This document shows positions 14,328 through 15,271 of a stretch of 15,271 nucleotides of DNA, piece by piece (position 1 is the stretch's first letter; the number at the start of each line of letters is the position of its first letter). Below the pieces are notes generated by a model that did not search any database, was not told the DNA's origin, and saw only the letters and a program-made list of their open reading frames with translations. The position numbers and the translations under genes were made by a program. Source of the DNA: Clostridia bacterium. Its GTDB lineage: Bacteria > Bacillota_A > Clostridia > Oscillospirales > CAG-272. Location of the stretch: the NCBI GenBank assembly GCA_017407725.1, contig JAFQWB010000122.1, positions 1-15,271 of the forward strand, written 5' to 3'.

Positions 14328-15271
14328 ATGGAAAAGCTTTTGAAAATATTTGCCGCCTTCGATATAGAGGGCGATCCCGTATCGATATCCCCTCTCGGAA
14401 ACGGACTTATAAATAACACCTACCTTGCCGCCACCGACAAGGAAAAATACGTTATGCAGAAAATAAACACGGCGGTATTCACCGATCCCGTGGGCGTTAT
14501 GGAAAACATATTCGCCGTGACCGAGCATATCAAAAAAAGAGGCGGAGTTACTCTTGATTTCGTAAAGACGAAGGACGGCTGCTTCTACTCGGATACCGAG
14601 GAAGGCTTCTTCAGACTCTATAAATTCATGGACAACAGCAAGAGCTACGACGTAATAGATGCACCTCTTTTCGAAAAGGGTGCTGAGGAATTCGGAAAAT
14701 TCCAATACTATCTTTCAGACTTTGATGCATCTCTTACAAAGGAAACGATAAAGGACTTTCACAATACCGCCGCAAGAGTTGAACGCTTCAGACGCCGCCT
14801 TACGGTTGATGAATTCTCAAGAGCCGCCGAATGCGAGCGTCTCACCAAAAGACTTCTTGAGCTTGCACCTCTCGGCGAAGCTATAGTAAAGGCTCTTGAA
14901 AGCAAAGAGATCCCCACAAGAGTAGTACATAACGATACAAAAATAAGCAACGTCCTCTTTACAAACGAGGGTGACGGACTTTGCGTTATAGACCTTGACA
15001 CGGTAATGCCCGGATCGCTTCTTTACGATTTCGGCGATGCCATAAGATCTGGCGCGGCAAACGAGCCCGAATGGAGTGACGACTTTGAAAAGGTATACGT
15101 GAGGGAGGATCTTTACGAGGCATTCGTAAAGGGATATTTGAAGGGTACAAACGGTGCTCTTACCGAAAAGGAGTTCGAGCTTCTTCCCCTTTCAGCCTTC
15201 ATATGCACGTACGAGCTCTCGGTAAGATTCCTTGACGATTACCTTGACGGAGGACGCTACTTCAGATTCAA
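14328..15271 (+). CDS. NahK-like phosphotransferase (APH-fold sugar 1-kinase), 3' truncated
   Basis: The first 314 residues are present and the frame runs off the window, probably short of the end by a few tens of residues, as relatives are about 360 long. The fold is the aminoglycoside-phosphotransferase/choline-kinase type. SPLGNGLINNTYLA (21-34) is the nucleotide loop and YVMQKIN (41-47) supplies the ATP-binding Lys. VVHNDTKISNVLF (199-211) gives the catalytic Asp203 and metal-binding Asn208. VIDLDTVMPGSLLYDFGDAIR (starting at 220) supplies Asp222/Asp224 and matches the bifidobacterial N-acetylhexosamine 1-kinase NahK closely. The expected reaction is ATP-dependent phosphorylation at C1 of a hexose or HexNAc in the cytoplasm. 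The start ATG 14328 has GGAG six bases before it; an in-frame ATG at 14316 lacks one. The gene probably shares the nadE transcript. Database labels such as 'mucin desulfatase' or 'aminoglycoside phosphotransferase' would be misleading. Confidence 0.87.
   Translation, partial: MEKLLKIFAAFDIEGDPVSISPLGNGLINNTYLAATDKEKYVMQKINTAVFTDPVGVMENIFAVTEHIKKRGGVTLDFVKTKDGCFYSDTEEGFFRLYKFMDNSKSYDVIDAPLFEKGAEEFGKFQYYLSDFDASLTKETIKDFHNTAARVERFRRRLTVDEFSRAAECERLTKRLLELAPLGEAIVKALESKEIPTRVVHNDTKISNVLFTNEGDGLCVIDLDTVMPGSLLYDFGDAIRSGAANEPEWSDDFEKVYVREDLYEAFVKGYLKGTNGALTEKEFELLPLSAFICTYELSVRFLDDYLDGGRYFRF

Overview
The window looks like a piece of a Clostridia (Bacillota) chromosome, probably an uncultured gut anaerobe. 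The evidence is strong AGGAGG-type ribosome binding sites, promoters close to the sigma-A consensus with 17-nt spacers, short hairpin-plus-T terminators, and a very large secreted protein carrying Cys/His-rich repeats of a kind I associate with gut clostridial surface proteins. No rRNA, tRNA, CRISPR array, insertion sequence or phage gene was seen. The assignment to an order is a guess.

Layout. Positions 3-185 hold the tail of a Na/Pi cotransporter-type gene (PhoU-like C-terminus), closed by a terminator. A leftward block (302-5431) holds a Gfo/Idh/MocA oxidoreductase with its own promoter and, upstream of it, a likely operon in the order aminotransferase (subgroup Ic) - mnmG - rsmG. mnmG and rsmG overlap by 4 bp and make tRNA wobble-uridine and 16S rRNA modification enzymes. 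A divergent intergenic region (5432-5685) carries two near-identical promoters facing away from each other. The rightward block (5686-15271) holds a sugar-nucleotide-type nucleotidyltransferase, an 1820-residue secreted and membrane-anchored protein, a two-domain NAD synthetase, and a NahK-like sugar 1-kinase that runs off the end.

The most interesting gene is the 1820-residue protein. It has a signal peptide, a GDSL/SGNH hydrolase domain with a large helical insertion, an Ala-rich helical linker, a second SGNH-like domain that has lost the catalytic Ser, Asn and His, nine tandem repeats of about 69 residues each with a CxC...CxxC set, and a C-terminal membrane anchor. It reads as a surface esterase or carbohydrate deacetylase with a dead sister domain and a possibly metal-binding stalk.

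The second point of interest is the NAD synthetase. Its ammonia-dependent synthetase domain is intact, but its nitrilase-type glutaminase domain has Gly where the catalytic Cys belongs.

The nucleotidyltransferase and the sugar kinase that flank this region are a plausible pathway pair (sugar to sugar-1-phosphate to NDP-sugar). That link is inferred from families and proximity, not shown.
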